A stretch of 64,000 nucleotides of DNA, taken from the NCBI GenBank assembly GCA_017591395.1, contig WEDG01002934.1, positions 186,001 to 250,000 of the forward strand, given 5' to 3'. Shown here piece after piece: positions 23,707 to 36,010 of this stretch. The stretch comes from Schistocephalus solidus. Taxonomy: Eukaryota; Platyhelminthes; Cestoda; Diphyllobothriidea; Diphyllobothriidae. How positions within the stretch are numbered: the first letter of the stretch is position 1; every line of letters begins with the position of its first letter. The position numbers and the translations under genes were made by a program. The notes beneath the pieces are model-generated. The model saw nothing but the letters and a program-made list of their open reading frames with translations, searched no databases and was not told where the DNA came from.

Positions 23707-26700
23707 GTTATAAAAACTCAGAGAGTGGTCAATTTGACTGTCGGCTTTTGACAACAGCCAGTTGTGCATCGATATTTGTGAAGGAGGTCTTTCGGCTTCG
23801 ACGACATTCCCTGAAGCAGAATGGAAAGTACCATTTTATAAGACAATGCTCCTGTTTATCGTGTTTAAGTATGTGTGAATCTGATAGCAAATGCAACTAA
23901 CATCTAGCTTTTATATAACAGCCAGCCTCTCCATATGGGACCTATAATATCATTTTATTCCTGCAAACAGTCCAGATGTAAATCATATTGCAAATCTTTT
24001 TGCAATTATCAAAAATATTTGTACAAGGCAAATACGAATCTTCCACTTAAATAAAAAAGTGATTTGAGTTTGATTACTTGCATTGAATAAATCACTATGG
24101 GCAACCTAGATAACTCCATGTCGGACAGATTTTACGCTGTTGATAATGTGAGTGAACAGATGACAAAGTACTGATTTTTGTATTTGTTAGCATTTGTCAT
24201 TATTTTCCCCTTTTCCTACGTCCCTTTCCGCTTTGTTGTTACAGTTAACCTTATTGGCTTGATTTATCAACGTCATTTTCTGCAATTCTTGTTTTCGTTT
24301 AAAATAATTATTGTTATGCTATTAAATATTAATTTTCAGACCAAAAATGCTTCATTTTAGGAAGGGCTGTTCCTTTCGGGTGTTGCATAGAGGATGTTGG
24401 GCAATATAGATTTTCTCTCTAACGTCAGGAGATTTCATGATTTAGCAAATCCACTATAAGGTTTTCCTATCATTTGTTCGACTTGAAATAAAAATGGCTG
24501 AGCATGTGCATGGTGCAGACATGCGAGAAACACTATTTGAATTTTCAGTTCAGTTCACTTTTATGAACGGAAAGATAGGCGGGCACACTTGAACTCCCTT
24601 TTGCTGACAACGCTTATGGTTTATGTATACGGCAGTTAGTGAGTGAAGTCTCCTTAGCGCAACAAGACCAGTTCAGGACGCATTTGATTGTACTGGCGGA
24701 AAGGAGGTCTGCCAAAGCGATTGGCTGCCTAGAAAATAAAAGTACTACGGGTTACGACAGTCCTTCTGCTTGCACACGATCGGCACAAAACCCACGAACG
24801 TAGCACTTAACCACCTTCTATCAAAAATATAATCAACCAGTTCTTTTAGAATATTTTGCGATACACAGACTTCTCCCTGTGAACCAAATCGAGCACGGCA
24901 GCCAATTAAATGGGAGTGGTCTAGGGCGAAATAATTGGTAATGTTTTATTAACTTTGGTTTTATACCACATTTAGGTTCTTAAAACAGGAAAATGTTTCA
25001 ATGGAAAACGCAAACAGATAAGTGAAATTTAGAAAATTATCAAAGAACTCGGGATTTACAAGATATCTCTCCGCCCATTGAAAATAAGTTTTGTAGTTTT
25101 GGTGTAACATGCTTCCGTTTTTTGGATACACCCATTGGCTATCACCTAAATCAAGATACGATCCGTAACGTCATTAAGATTTTTACTCTTTTTTACGCTC
25201 TAATGACAGTAATGATTTCATCACGCATCCGATGACTTGCAGCTAATACGGTCAAAGCTTGTGTATTCAAAAACTGTTGCACGCGTATATCTGCGCAGAT
25301 TTTTTCATTAATCATTAAGGCATTTTTTCGTGCCTACTGTAGTAAGAGCTGACAATTTCCTCGTGAAAGCATCAAAAACAACTCCTCAGGATCGATAATA
25401 TTCCTTTCCGTCACGAAAGGCAAAAATAAGAAAAACTTATTCTTGATAAAATACTGTTACCCAAACTAACCTTCCCATTCAATTTTATTTCATCACAAGT
25501 TCTTCAGGATTTTTACGAGTCTGACATGGAAATTTATGAGAAATTCCTATGTTTGAGAATCCGAACCAAACCCTTCTGTCGCAGATGCTTCCAAAAATGC
25601 TTCAGAAACCCCTTTCAGTTTTGCCTGCTATTTCTCCCTTAATTTACTTTCAACATTTAATCCTTTGCGAGAGACTAAAATTTTCCCGGTACACCGACGT
25701 TTTTGAGAGCTTCACCCGTTTTTAAGTGCTTTGACTAACTCTTAAAGATTGCAGTTGGTAGATACAACAGATTTGCCGACTGCTTCCCTTTTTCACTGGG
25801 CTTCAACAGTCTGCAAATAAAAACGATAAATGGCAGATATCCTCAAAATAGCGGTTTCATCCGTAGTTGCTTTCTTAACGTCAGTACAAGTCTTTGATTT
25901 CCCGAAGGAAGTAACCCTACTCTCGTATGTTTTTTCCTTTTTTGAATAGTAACAAGCCTCAAACTTTGATTAAAACACATGCATGTTGTATGAGAAAAAA
26001 AATTGTGGCTCCCAATGCATGGGTTTAATTTTCAAAATTTTGCATGAAGATGGGAAAACTGTTTTAAGAATACTTGTCCAGTTACCCTCTTAAGTGAGTT
26101 TATAAGACAAGGGATTATATAGGACGCCTTATGTTTGTGTCCATTTATTGCAAGACTATTTTTATATAAGCGCACGCAAATGGATATTCTGAACTATTTA
26201 TTAAAAACGTATTGCTGAGTTGTAAGCTCCTTTTTTCTCTTTTCCTATTGTTCCCTCTTGGGTTGGGTTGCTATGACAATACGAATGGAATTTGTTCATT
26301 GAGTAAAAATAACAATTTACGATTTCGGAAAACAAGAAGCAGAGGCCTCGGCAAAGTGCGTCAGGAAATTGTGGTCCTCCAGCTTGACAGCCCAATGGTG
26401 AGTGCTGCAAAATTTGTCTTATAGAATTAACAATAGATGTAAGGCCAACCGGCAGATCATGTTATGAGAAGGTTTTCGTACCATTCCAATAAATTACCCT
26501 TCTTGCCACACATCGCTCTTTTTTTCCTGCAACAGTCCATGACTTTTCAAACAAAAATACGGCAATTTTGGACGTTTTTACTGTGAAACGTAGAGTCTTA
26601 GAAGTACTTCGTTATTTTAAAGCTGGATTATAATTAAAGCAGAGCTTTTGGATCTACAGTTAAAAGTAAGTATATATACTCCCTAAAGGGACTTAAAACT

Positions 26701-29700
26701 TATCAATAGATTACATTTCTTGCTTGCAAAATTGATAAAATCTAAACCTGTAAATGTGTCACCTTATTTAAGCTAACTGGGCGATTTCTTATCTAAGGTG
26801 TGGACTAAGGAAACATGTAGACACTTGGCATCAGAACTGTGTGAAACTTAATTTTTTGAAGTGCCTTGGTGTGCATGCACTAGGTATTTCAATCGAAGGT
26901 TACTTAACTAAAAGACTAGCATGCTACTTGGTATCAATTCTCTGTCCATATCTGCCTGCTTTACTCATGCAGATATCTTCTTACTTGTGGTACTTAGAGG
27001 TGTGCTCAACGCAGTAAGCTTTAGTATTTAAACAAACATTCACGCAACAACAAAAGAGCTGTAAGTCATGCTAATGCCAACATTCAATGACTCGTAGTTA
27101 GGAAGCGATCCTTTCCGGTTTGCTTTCACTTATTGTTTTGCAAACTGCTAATATTTTAGGAACAGGAAAAAGAACGTCAGAGGTAGACACTCTGTTTGCC
27201 TGACGTTTCGGATTCTTAAACGTAAAAACTTTGACGACCATCCGTTTTATGGGAGGTTACATTACAGTGGTGATGATTTGCAGGTGACCATTGTCTCTCT
27301 TCTCCATGCCCTGAGGGTTACGAAATAATTTGAGTAGCTGAAATAAAAAGAAAAGCACTTTAAATATGACTGAAACATACTCAAAATTACTCGCATCTCA
27401 TAGTGAAGCTGGCACCTTGCGAAATAGCCATTGCACTGCAACGAAACAAGGAGGCCAACTGGTAAGGAAGCGTGCAAACTATCGAGTAAATGCAGATGGT
27501 TAAGATGCGTGCACATTCAATTCAATGTTAACATATGGCGCCCGTATATACCCCCACTCCTACTCCCAAGTAGTGTGATTAACAGTTACTGTACTCTCTG
27601 CAACTTACACCTTGAGTACCGAATATGAGTCAGTTGCGTGGGTAACATGCTCTACCGTTTTATCGTCCAGGTTATAAACTTCAGAGAATTAAATTCTCTT
27701 TTTATCATATGCTTCTGCTATTTACTCTGCGTGGTCCATGGCGACTTTCTGAATTTAATCGCTTTGGGTCCGCAGACGGCATTTACTCTTCTTACGGCCT
27801 CTGCACAAAAATGCACAATCTCCAGATATGTGCAGTGGAAACCGTTTATTACGTGGGCTTTGGCTCCTTTACATTCTGGTTTACTTCAACCTGTGTGCGT
27901 GTACCTGTTCGTTTTATGGTCTCAGATTGAGGTCAGGATCTTGATTGAGCGAATGTGACATAATAAGCCCTAGACAGTTCTGTACCATTTCCGCTCGTTC
28001 TCTGTCGTCTTCTCTCCCCTAATTGCTCTTGACATATTTTATCAATTCGGACCTGGCAGGTTATAGTCTTTCCATGAATTTTTTCACCATTCTGAGCCTG
28101 TTTGCTTCAATGAACTAATGGGATCTTTGCTGCCTCAAAATATATGTATAAACCTATCTGTGCAATGCATACGGAAATTTCAAATCATTAGACATCAATT
28201 TTACCGCGATCCTTCTCTGTCTCCTGGTTAAAACCATTAAAAACTCCCGAGAAGAATACTACGAGGAGTCGCAGACAAATTTGAGATAAGTTGCCTTACC
28301 AATCTCATCAAAAGCTGCTTGAACATGTTCTCCTTTTTTAATGGATTTGTGTACGAACAAATCATTTGTGCATCGAACATGTCGGCGCTGTCCAGCATGG
28401 TTGGTGTGGCGATGGTTGGGCTATCAGAAGCACTAATTATGGGCACTATGAACTAATGGTGTGAGTAATATTATTTCCAGAACTTTCGTCATAGCACGAT
28501 TAGGTTAAGAGAGCTCACCGAAGATGTCAACTTCACGATGGAAAGGCACTGTTCTTTCTTAACCTGTTCAATTACATAAAATACATGGGGAAACTCTAAA
28601 TAATGGCTTGCATAGGGATGATTAACACCCAGCATATTCTCATTCTCCACAGCAACTTCCCCATTTCGCACAAAGCGCAGCTGACTACGAATATCCTGCT
28701 GCCCCGTAGAAACTTACTACTACTAGGCAGATCAAAAAGGACCAATCACTTTCCGTGGAAACTCTTCGCAGTAAAACGATAGTATGGAAGTTTCGTAGGA
28801 AACCAAAACGGGCCATTCTGCAACTGCGCTTGACCAACCCGGGAAGGTTCAACGAACTCACGCCATCTGGCCGCGCATCGTCCGCACGAGCAATGACGAC
28901 CGCCGAATATTGGGGGGGTTGTGTCGCCCCTAAATGTGCGCCTTCAGGTCGCGTCCGCCAGTACCCCCAATCCCAGTAACGTCTGGTTGACAGACTTGGT
29001 TGCGAGGGAAATGAAGTAGAGAGCGGTCAAAAATGATGAATCCACCCACACGGTGCATCAGCGCAAACCTCAACTTTACCTGAGGCGCTTAGAACTGGCA
29101 TGGCATGCTCAAAGCCCTGGTTTAAAAGGCTGTCAAATGAGAGGATAATTCGTTCGTCGTGGTCAGCAATGTATATGTTGTTGGTTTATGGGAGGAATGA
29201 GAGCCGACACAACAGTTCCTTCTATGTGTCGCTTTACTGACACTCTCACGCGTGTAAGATCTAAATCGACTTTGCGACAACTTTGGTACGTGCTTTTGGG
29301 ACGAGATCGCGTGTGGTATGTGCAGATGAACGGTTTTATCTTGTCAGTCATTGCACCCGAGTCCGCCTCGAATTTTTCTAACCATTTCCTGTCATCAGTA
29401 TCGGGTGGATGAGTGTGGAGAGAAGAAGCTGGATATCTTGCATGTCTGCTTTGATCTAAACTTATTCACGCGATTCGCCGAGGCTGCGCCCACCCTGCAG
29501 GACACAAGGTGAACATCAGAATTCGCATAGATTAAAATATTCTCGTTTATCGTCCAATGAGATGGCCCGATTGGGAAGGGGGCTTAGGAATCGAATCGCT
29601 CCCATGCGGGTGGTGATAATCCGTCAGTAGCTCAGGCATTCCAAGGACTCATTCTCCGATAGTTAACAACCTACGGTTATTTACCGACTAGACTGCAAAT

Positions 29701-29939
29701 GTTGGTAAAATCTGTTAACAGGCCACACACGATTATACGAACAATAGCCAGCTGCGTGATAAATAGGCACTTGCATTGGTGTCCACCAACTCGTACCTGC
29801 GTCAAAAAGCAGTAGACACATTGATTTGTCAGACGCCTATCGAACGCATGAGTGACACAGCTGCAAGCTATTCTCGCTAGAACTGAGATAAATATACGCA
29901 GTTAGCTGTGTACATGTTTTATCTCTTGATGATGACCAT
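23707..29939. other. Long region with no recognisable gene
   Basis: About 6.2 kb, mostly AT-rich. Open frames such as 27638-27958 plus (hydrophobic, 106 codons) and 26201-26410 minus have no known motif. A fragment resembling the PLE hammerhead 3' half (minus strand GAATCCGAAACGTC, 27202-27215) lies at 27.2 kb without the CUGAUGA part. The block 28.7-29.5 kb is more GC-rich and may be an old repeat. Nothing else is identified. Confidence 0.45.
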
Positions 29940-30512
29940 GCGTCGGATTAACAAACCTCTGGTTTCCTAGATCGCTTTGTCTCCTTTCTCTTCTTTTCGA
30001 TTGCCTAAGTCTCGCCTATCGTATATAATGTGGACACTGGTTTCAAGTTTCACACTCATGCTCGAGCGCACCATCGGAGATAGACAAACGGGAGGAAAGA
30101 GTGTTTTAAACAAGTCGTTCGTGCTCATATCTGATAGGTCTACTGCTTTCTCTTCTCATTGGCCCTCCTCCCGCGCGCATTTGTGGTGCCTATCGTCCTC
30201 ATATTGCGCTGGTAGGTCGGTGCTGCGGGTGATGGATTTGGCGTCTGATTGCCAGGCTTCTGTGATTTCTCTCGCCAGCTTGAGATCGGCTCGGCCAAGC
30301 ACCTGGATTCCGTCAAAGTTGAACCGGGATTGTTTTCTAGGCTGTGCATGATGACGTGCGAGCATCCTTTCGTTTTACGACTAAAGCATGCTTGTGCATG
30401 CGCGTATTTAGTCGTTTTTCGGTCATGCCGCAGTAGCTGGCCGGGCAGTCTCGACATTTGACGTGGTAAATAACGCTGATGTGTTCTCTGGTGGTAGTCA
30501 ACCCACAAGATG
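29940..30512 (-). mobile_element. Penelope-like element GIY-YIG nuclease fragment, inverted copy
   Basis: On the minus strand a GIY-YIG nuclease domain reads SVIYHVKCRDCPASYCGMTE (about 30479-30420), then KRLNTRMHKHALVVKRKDA. After a frameshift it continues FNFDGIQVLGRADLKLAREI and TEAWQSDAKSITRSTDL. The GIY-like (VIY) and YIG-like (YCG) triplets, and the KCxDCP pair of cysteines, match the nuclease of the plus-strand element that starts only a few bases away at about 30515. The RT that should precede it on the minus strand is absent. About 200 bp of 3' tail follows to the left. Decayed. Confidence 0.8.
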
Positions 30513-30514
30513 CC

Positions 30515-31735
30515 ACCTCAGCGCGTTTATATAATTTACCAAAAATCCATAAACCCAATGTTCGTCTTTGGTCAATCGTGGCATTAAAAGGCACGCCTAC
30601 CCACGGACTGGCTAAATGGCTTGCTAAAATTTGAAGAAGCTAACAAAAGGCTGAAAACACACAGATACGAATTTTACACGCATTTCCTCGAGAACCTTTG
30701 AGGCGTCACAGTAGCCCCTGACGAGATAATGGTACCCTTTGACGTCATCTCACTGTTCACATTCATCCAAAAAGAATAAGCCATGAGAGTCATCAATGAC
30801 ATTCTGGACAGAAGGTACGACGAAGATGGTAAACCTTTTGAAAGGAAGCACCCGATGGAGTTATTGGACTAGTGACTGCGCACGTAATTCACACTTAACG
30901 GCCGTATTTGTGAGCAAATCCCGGAAGCCCCGAGAGGATCACCTATTTCCGGCTACCTGGAGAAACAGTCTTGCAACGACTGGAAACCCGAGTTTTCAGT
31001 TCTAAAAACCGAAATGCTGGATGCACTACGTAGACGGCACCTTTGTCATCCTACACAGAGATATTAAAGAGAACTATAAAAGGGAGTTGAACTCGATTTT
31101 ACCACAGATTCAATTCACAATGGAGGAAGAATAGGACCGAACGCTGCCTTTTCTCGATGTTCAGGTCTCTGGGCAGGACGACAGAACCCTCCAGACTTGC
31201 GTGCTCCGAAAAGTGACCATACGGAGAAAATATTTAACTACCCCAGCTACCACTCCCTGTCGCCTTAACGCAGTTGCGTCCGCTCGCTTTTATGGCCGCA
31301 TCCAGACACACTGCAGCATAAAGGCCGAGAAGCTGCAAAAACGTAAAATACTTTGGTGCCTCTTCCTCGCCAATGGATATCAACGTAGCTTCATAAACAA
31401 ATGCATATACCAAAGGCACAAGAAGGTCGACGGAGAGCAAAAACAAAGACCTGAAATCTTCAGTTTTTTGCCCTATGTGAGGCATGTCTCTGAAGCCACC
31501 GAGCGCGAGCTACGACCGTTAAACGTTGGCGTTGGACACCGGCCGAAGTCCACTATCCGTCGCTAACTTATGCAACTTAAGGGTCTACTACCACCCGCGA
31601 ACACGTCAGGCGTTATTTACTGCGTCAAATGTCTAGACTGCCCTGCCAACTACTACGGCATGACCGACAAACGGCTGAGTTCGTGCAAGCATGAGCATGC
31701 TTTAGCCGTAAAACGAAAGGGTGTACGGCCAAACG
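30515..31735 (+). mobile_element. Penelope-like retroelement, RT plus GIY-YIG (decayed)
   Basis: With frameshifts, the plus strand encodes PLE RT motifs in order. LPKIHKPNVRLWSIVALKG (about 30527-30583) and THGLAKWLAK come first. Motif A is MVPFDVISLFTF (30728-30763). Motif B is RGSPISGYLEK (about 30933-30965). Motif C is YVDGTFVILHR (31027-31059), and the thumb is LPQIQFTMEEE near 31098. LNVGVGHRPKSTIRR then leads to a GIY-YIG domain, SGVIYCVKCLDCPANYYGM (31605-31661) and KHEHALAVKRKG. Motif C should read YVDD; the second aspartate is glycine, so the polymerase would be inactive even without the frameshifts. The 5' end abuts an inverted PLE fragment and the 3' end is cut by family A. Confidence 0.88.
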
Positions 31736-31860
31736 TCCGGCGCGGTCCGAGTTGTCCCGTCAGTTGAAAACTTTCCAAGCCACCGCCTTTAGCGCATTGT
31801 AATAGGTTCAAGTGCGTCAGACTGCTTATAGTGAGGAAAATGAGTTAAGCCGTCGACTTA
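31736..31860 (+). repeat. Family A, 3' tail fused to PLE
   Basis: GGTCCGAGTTGTCCCGTCAG, then CTTTCCAAGCCACCG and TTATAGTGAGGAAAATGAG, match the 3' end of the family-A copy at about 58922-59020. The nuclease frame of the PLE runs straight into it, marking an insertion or recombination junction near 31735. Confidence 0.7.
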
Positions 31861-31914
31861 AACCCCTTTTCCCATTTTCAGGCCCCAACCACCGTCCTAA
31901 CCGGTCAGTGGACT

Positions 31915-32295
31915 GGTGAAGTAATGCACAAAGCCGCTGACATACCTAATGAAATTGTCTCCACGTACCAATTTCAGGACCTGACCCCAAAAGACAAGCA
32001 GCAGGATTTCAAACCACAGGGGTTTGAGGGGCTCACATCTCACATGGGCGAGAGTGCCAGGGGTCACATTAAGAAGGAGCTACTGCAGCCTGACTCTCAG
32101 GCAACCAGCTGGCCACACATTGGACTGACTGCAAGGTTTGAGTGCAATTGGCAGTTGGTAATCTTCCAAGCCGCTGCGCCTCAGGCGAGGATGACGGATG
32201 TGGCAGAGGAGCCACATGGAGAAGGAGCCCAGGATGATTCTTCCCTCCCACGTGAGAGGTGCTGGTTGCAAACACGTGTTGGGTGGTTTTGGGCG
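31915..32295 (+). repeat. Dispersed repeat family A, internal and 3' part
   Basis: The blocks CATACCTAATGAAATTGTC, TTTGAGGGGCTCACATCTCA, GAGAGTGCCAGGGGTCACAT and TTAAGAAGGAGCTACTGCAG correspond in order to the complement of 56960-56760 and to 58841-58905. The 124-codon open frame at 31924-32298 is inside the repeat and has no known motif. Confidence 0.75.
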
Positions 32296-32357
32296 TGACT
32301 ATGTGTTATTTAGATACTGGTTAAGAAAGATGTGGCAATATGGTATAGCCAGCGGTT

Positions 32358-35300
32358 CTTAATGGTTGCGCATATGGCCTAATAGGCCCATGCAGTGTGT
32401 GAACGTGTGTTGACCGTGCAGAGACTTGAGGTAGGTGGGGTGGGTGAATGCTGGTGCTTCTGTCCCTGGGTTGCCGATTTCTGTGTAATTGATTCCCAAA
32501 TGACCGACCAGGATGATACGTGCTGTTCTTTTGTGCGAAAAGGACAGGAGGATGGGTAGGGATGTGCTGACTCAGCGGAAGTTGGGCTTCTGGTACTTGC
32601 GGTCGCGCTCATAGGAGAACTGGGATATAAGCGTTGATAGATGGGAAAGCGCATTAAGTGTGCCAGCATCGTGGTGGATTCCACTTTTGTGTATGCGTAT
32701 GTGACCGAATAGGCCCATGCGGCGAGCTTATGCGTGAGGGCAGTGGAGGCCACGATCTTTGCCATGTGTTGATTTTGTAAGTACTGGTTCGCTATTCTCT
32801 GTGCGATGGAATTGCAAGTGATTTGAATGTGCGGTCGCAATGAGGACAGGTAAAAATCAATTCCACAGTACTGGTGGTGGGCGTCGGATGTGGTCTCAGT
32901 GGAGGTAGGGGTGAGGGAAGCAATGTCGGTGATATCTGCTGTGATCGCCACAGTGGGTTATGCCAGGAAGGATCAGACCATTGCTCGAGGATGGCGAGGT
33001 ATCCAAAATTTGATCGCCGGTGGTTGGGATGGTTGTCGTCGTGAGGTTTGAAGTAGGGGTGACAGTAGCAGTGTTCATCCAGGTAGAATTTGATGTTGAC
33101 GGAGTGTTTTTGCATTGTGACCGAAGATGTCCAAATAGGCTGATTCTTCAAGTGTTCTTGTAGTGTCATGTTTGGCGTCCCTAGTGATATCACTGGAAAA
33201 AATGCCATTAAGGTGGTCTCTCGTTGTCCATCTTCACTGGGTGGCCGTTTCATCGCAGTTGCGCTTGCCTCGGCATGACATATATTCTGAGGATTCCGGT
33301 TCGTTCCATGACTTCCGTGTCCGGGATCCTGTCCTGCTATCTCAGCTTCAGTATTCCGCGCAGACAACTGAGACAGAAGTCATTCAGTTTTTCCTGGCTT
33401 CATTAGAGTATGGGGTCCAGTACTCCACTTCATACAGGAGTGTTGTCAAGCCTTGTACAGCCTTGTTGTCAGCCTTTTACATCTCCAATAGGATGTTCGG
33501 CTGAAAACCATGGTGATTGCTCATGGAGGATTGCAGACGGCCAAGTGTTTGGCTGGCTTGTGAGATCCAGTGTGGAACCTCGTTGACGACTCTCCTGTTG
33601 CTTGACAGTTTGTTTTCAAGATAAGTGACGTTTTCAACTATTTTGAGTTAGTTGCGGTTTACACTGATTCGATTAACCTTGTAATCTGCGCTGGGTGACG
33701 TTTCGGACATGACTTCCGTTTTATTCGGGCTGATTTTCAGTCCGAAATCGGCACCGTCTGTGGTAAATAGGACAATATTCCATTGCATGTCCTCCTCCGT
33801 CGTGGTTTTGAAAGCGCCGTCGTCCGCGAAGGACAGAGCACAGATTTTTCATCGTGTACTGTGGCCGTAAACACACGTGTTGGAGCATTCATTCATAAGC
33901 TTTTGAGAAAATACCCATCAGTCCTATTAGCAATGTGGTTTCTAAGGCGGTCACGAGATTGGCATTCGTCAGTATGGCAGAGGACATGAAACTAAATTGT
34001 GTGGGAGCCAGTAAGCAGCCCTACTTCACTCCATTGGTCACTGAAAATGCTTCTGAGACCGTCCAGTTGTCAGTGACGTGCACCATTGTCCTTTAATTAC
34101 ACTGATGCACTATGTGCGCTAAGGACAACCGAATTTCTTCCCGAGTTGCCACAGTGCATCGCAATTCATCGTGTCCAGGGGCTTTCTTAAGGCCCAAGAA
34201 AGTAGTTTAGATGTCAGTTCGCATCTCTTGACTCTTTTCTTCTAGCTGGCGAGCGGTAAAATTCACGTCGGTCGTTCCTCGGTGCCATCGGAAACAACGT
34301 TGACTTACCGGAAACATTCCCTGCTATAGGTGAACGTTCAGAATTTAAACAAGAATGTTAGCGAAGATCTTCATGGTTATTTTGAGCAGCGATATGTCTT
34401 TGTAGTTATCACAGAGTTATCATTTCCCTTTCAGCTTGTAGAGATGGACGGTGGTCGTTTCCTTAAAATCCTGCAGAACCTGTCCTTGGCGTCACATCTC
34501 CTGGAATATCATTGTAAGCTCCGCCATCAGCCAGGGATCACCGTGCTTATGGAATTCCGCTGGGACTAAATCAGATCCCGGTGCTTTCCCACTGGAAAAG
34601 TAATGCATGGTTTGGATGGCTTCCCGCTAAAGAAGGCTGGTAATTCAGTTCGTTGTTCGTATCTACTTGGGGGAGCTGGTCGATAGCAACATCGAAGATG
34701 GTTAATGAGCTTTTGAGGATAATTCGGAATGGAAGAGTGTAGTATGTCAGCAATTGTGCTTTCCATGTCAGAATTGTTGTGCCATCTGAGCTGTGTACTG
34801 GTGCGGTTACCTTGACGCAGGACCTTTAAGAAGATTTTCATTTCGTTGCAGTCCGCAAACCCTTGGATTTCCTCAACCCTGTATCTCCCGCAGTCGTTGC
34901 TGTGCAAGGCGGTGGCATCTGAAGGTGGTTGCTTTGTTGGCCTCAGTCTGAAGGTCCATTTAGGGTTGGTGACGTCGGTCATTGTCATCAAACCAATCCT
35001 ATTGTTGACGACCTGCGCGTCCGATGACAGCGGTGGTGTTGCACTGGATTACCCTCCGCAGTTGACACCATCCAGGTTGCACGATGGATTTATCATGTGG
35101 AGCCTGCACATTTTATAGTTTCGGGGTTAATTGGTTGCTGAAACCAAAAAAGTGAACAGGCAAGTTTACTAAAAGAGTATTCAACTTACCTGGTGCTGGC
35201 TTACTTTGGAGCCTTCTAAGGGGTTGAATTCGTAGTTGTATCTTGGAAATGACAAATGTGGGGACTCTTCCAGCCATTTGCATCGAACTTCGCTTTAGTC

Positions 35301-36010
35301 ACCAGCACGTCCTGTCAATCTCACAGCCAGACGGGAACACAACCCAACAGCTGCCAGTGCCACGCTCAGGGGTAAATTCACGTAGCATTCTTCCATGTCT
35401 GGTGTTCGTCAGAAAGACACGATGTCCCGCGCATGTGCGCGAAAGAAGGAAGCCGTTATCGTTATAGCCGCCGAGACTGCTGGGGATCCAGCACTTACTC
35501 CCAGACAGCGCAGTCTTTCTGGACGCGGACTTTCTAGTCACCAAGTAAAACCAATTTGTTCGTCTTTGGCATAGTTACCAGGAGTGTGCAGGTAACCATG
35601 GAATTTTTTTTTTACTTCATCAGAAATCGCCATTGCGGTGTGGGGAATAGGTGCTGATGATGGTGGCGAATGTGGGCACTGAAGTAGCAGACGTAGGGTC
35701 ATCGATCGGCATTTGATACCCTTTGTCAGACAAGACAGTTTTCCCACGATTTCATTCCGGATGGAAAAGACAACACCAGCGTCGCGTAGCTGTGTCACGG
35801 GGCGGCCGCTCCAGCAGAAGCTGTAGAAGGCACCAACCTCCAACATCTGAGCCTGCTGAGAGAATAGTTTCTTGCTGAATGCGGTGATGTCGAACTTTTA
35901 GCGTGCCATTTCTTGAGTGACTAGTCCCATTCTCCCTTCCGGCCGGTCGCTCAAATTTTCTGCTAGTGTGAGCGAACTCACCCAAATAGCCCGAGAGGTA
36001 TGGTGATGGG
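32358..36010 (-). mobile_element. Nearly full-length LINE with endonuclease, reverse transcriptase and C-terminal C2H2 zinc fingers (decayed; RTE-like)
   Basis: The minus strand, in several frames, follows one non-LTR retrotransposon protein. The apurinic-type endonuclease has ARYKFDITAF near 35905, FYSFCWSGRPVTQLRDAGVV (about 35829-35770) and YNDNGFLLSRTCAGHRVFLT (about 35463-35404). EEIQGFADCNEMKIF follows near 34875 and VAIDQLPQVDTNNELN near 34690. The RT catalytic motif is LSFADDGAFKTTTEEDMQ near 33838, then FGLKISPNKTEVM and RTGILRIYVMPRQAQLR near 33285. The C-terminus has CPHCDRTFKS near 32845, GLFGHIRIHKSG near 32710, and ends MGLLGHMRNH-stop at 32391-32359. FADD is intact, but stops and frameshifts are numerous. 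The RTE assignment is from overall resemblance. The finger extension is unusual. Confidence 0.88.

Noticed and set aside
27202..27215. GAATCCGAAACGTC on the minus strand as a full hammerhead
   Set aside because: Only the 3' half of the core is present; no CTGATGA-like box upstream. Noted as a possible fragment only.
29925..29960. Hammerhead-like words on the plus strand (TTGATGATGACC then CGGATTAACAAACC)
   Set aside because: It lies on the opposite strand to its neighbouring PLE fragment, has no foldable stem II and no TATA-like box at the usual distance; probably chance.
30140..31735. Homing endonuclease or host GIY-YIG repair nuclease
   Set aside because: The nuclease lies just after PLE reverse-transcriptase motifs on the same strand, the standard PLE order.
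31924..32298. 124-codon open frame as a gene
   Set aside because: It coincides with a family-A repeat copy.
32792..33367. Host C2H2 zinc-finger transcription factor on the minus strand
   Set aside because: The fingers directly follow RT sequence, and the same order recurs at 59.4-60.4 kb, so they belong to the LINE.
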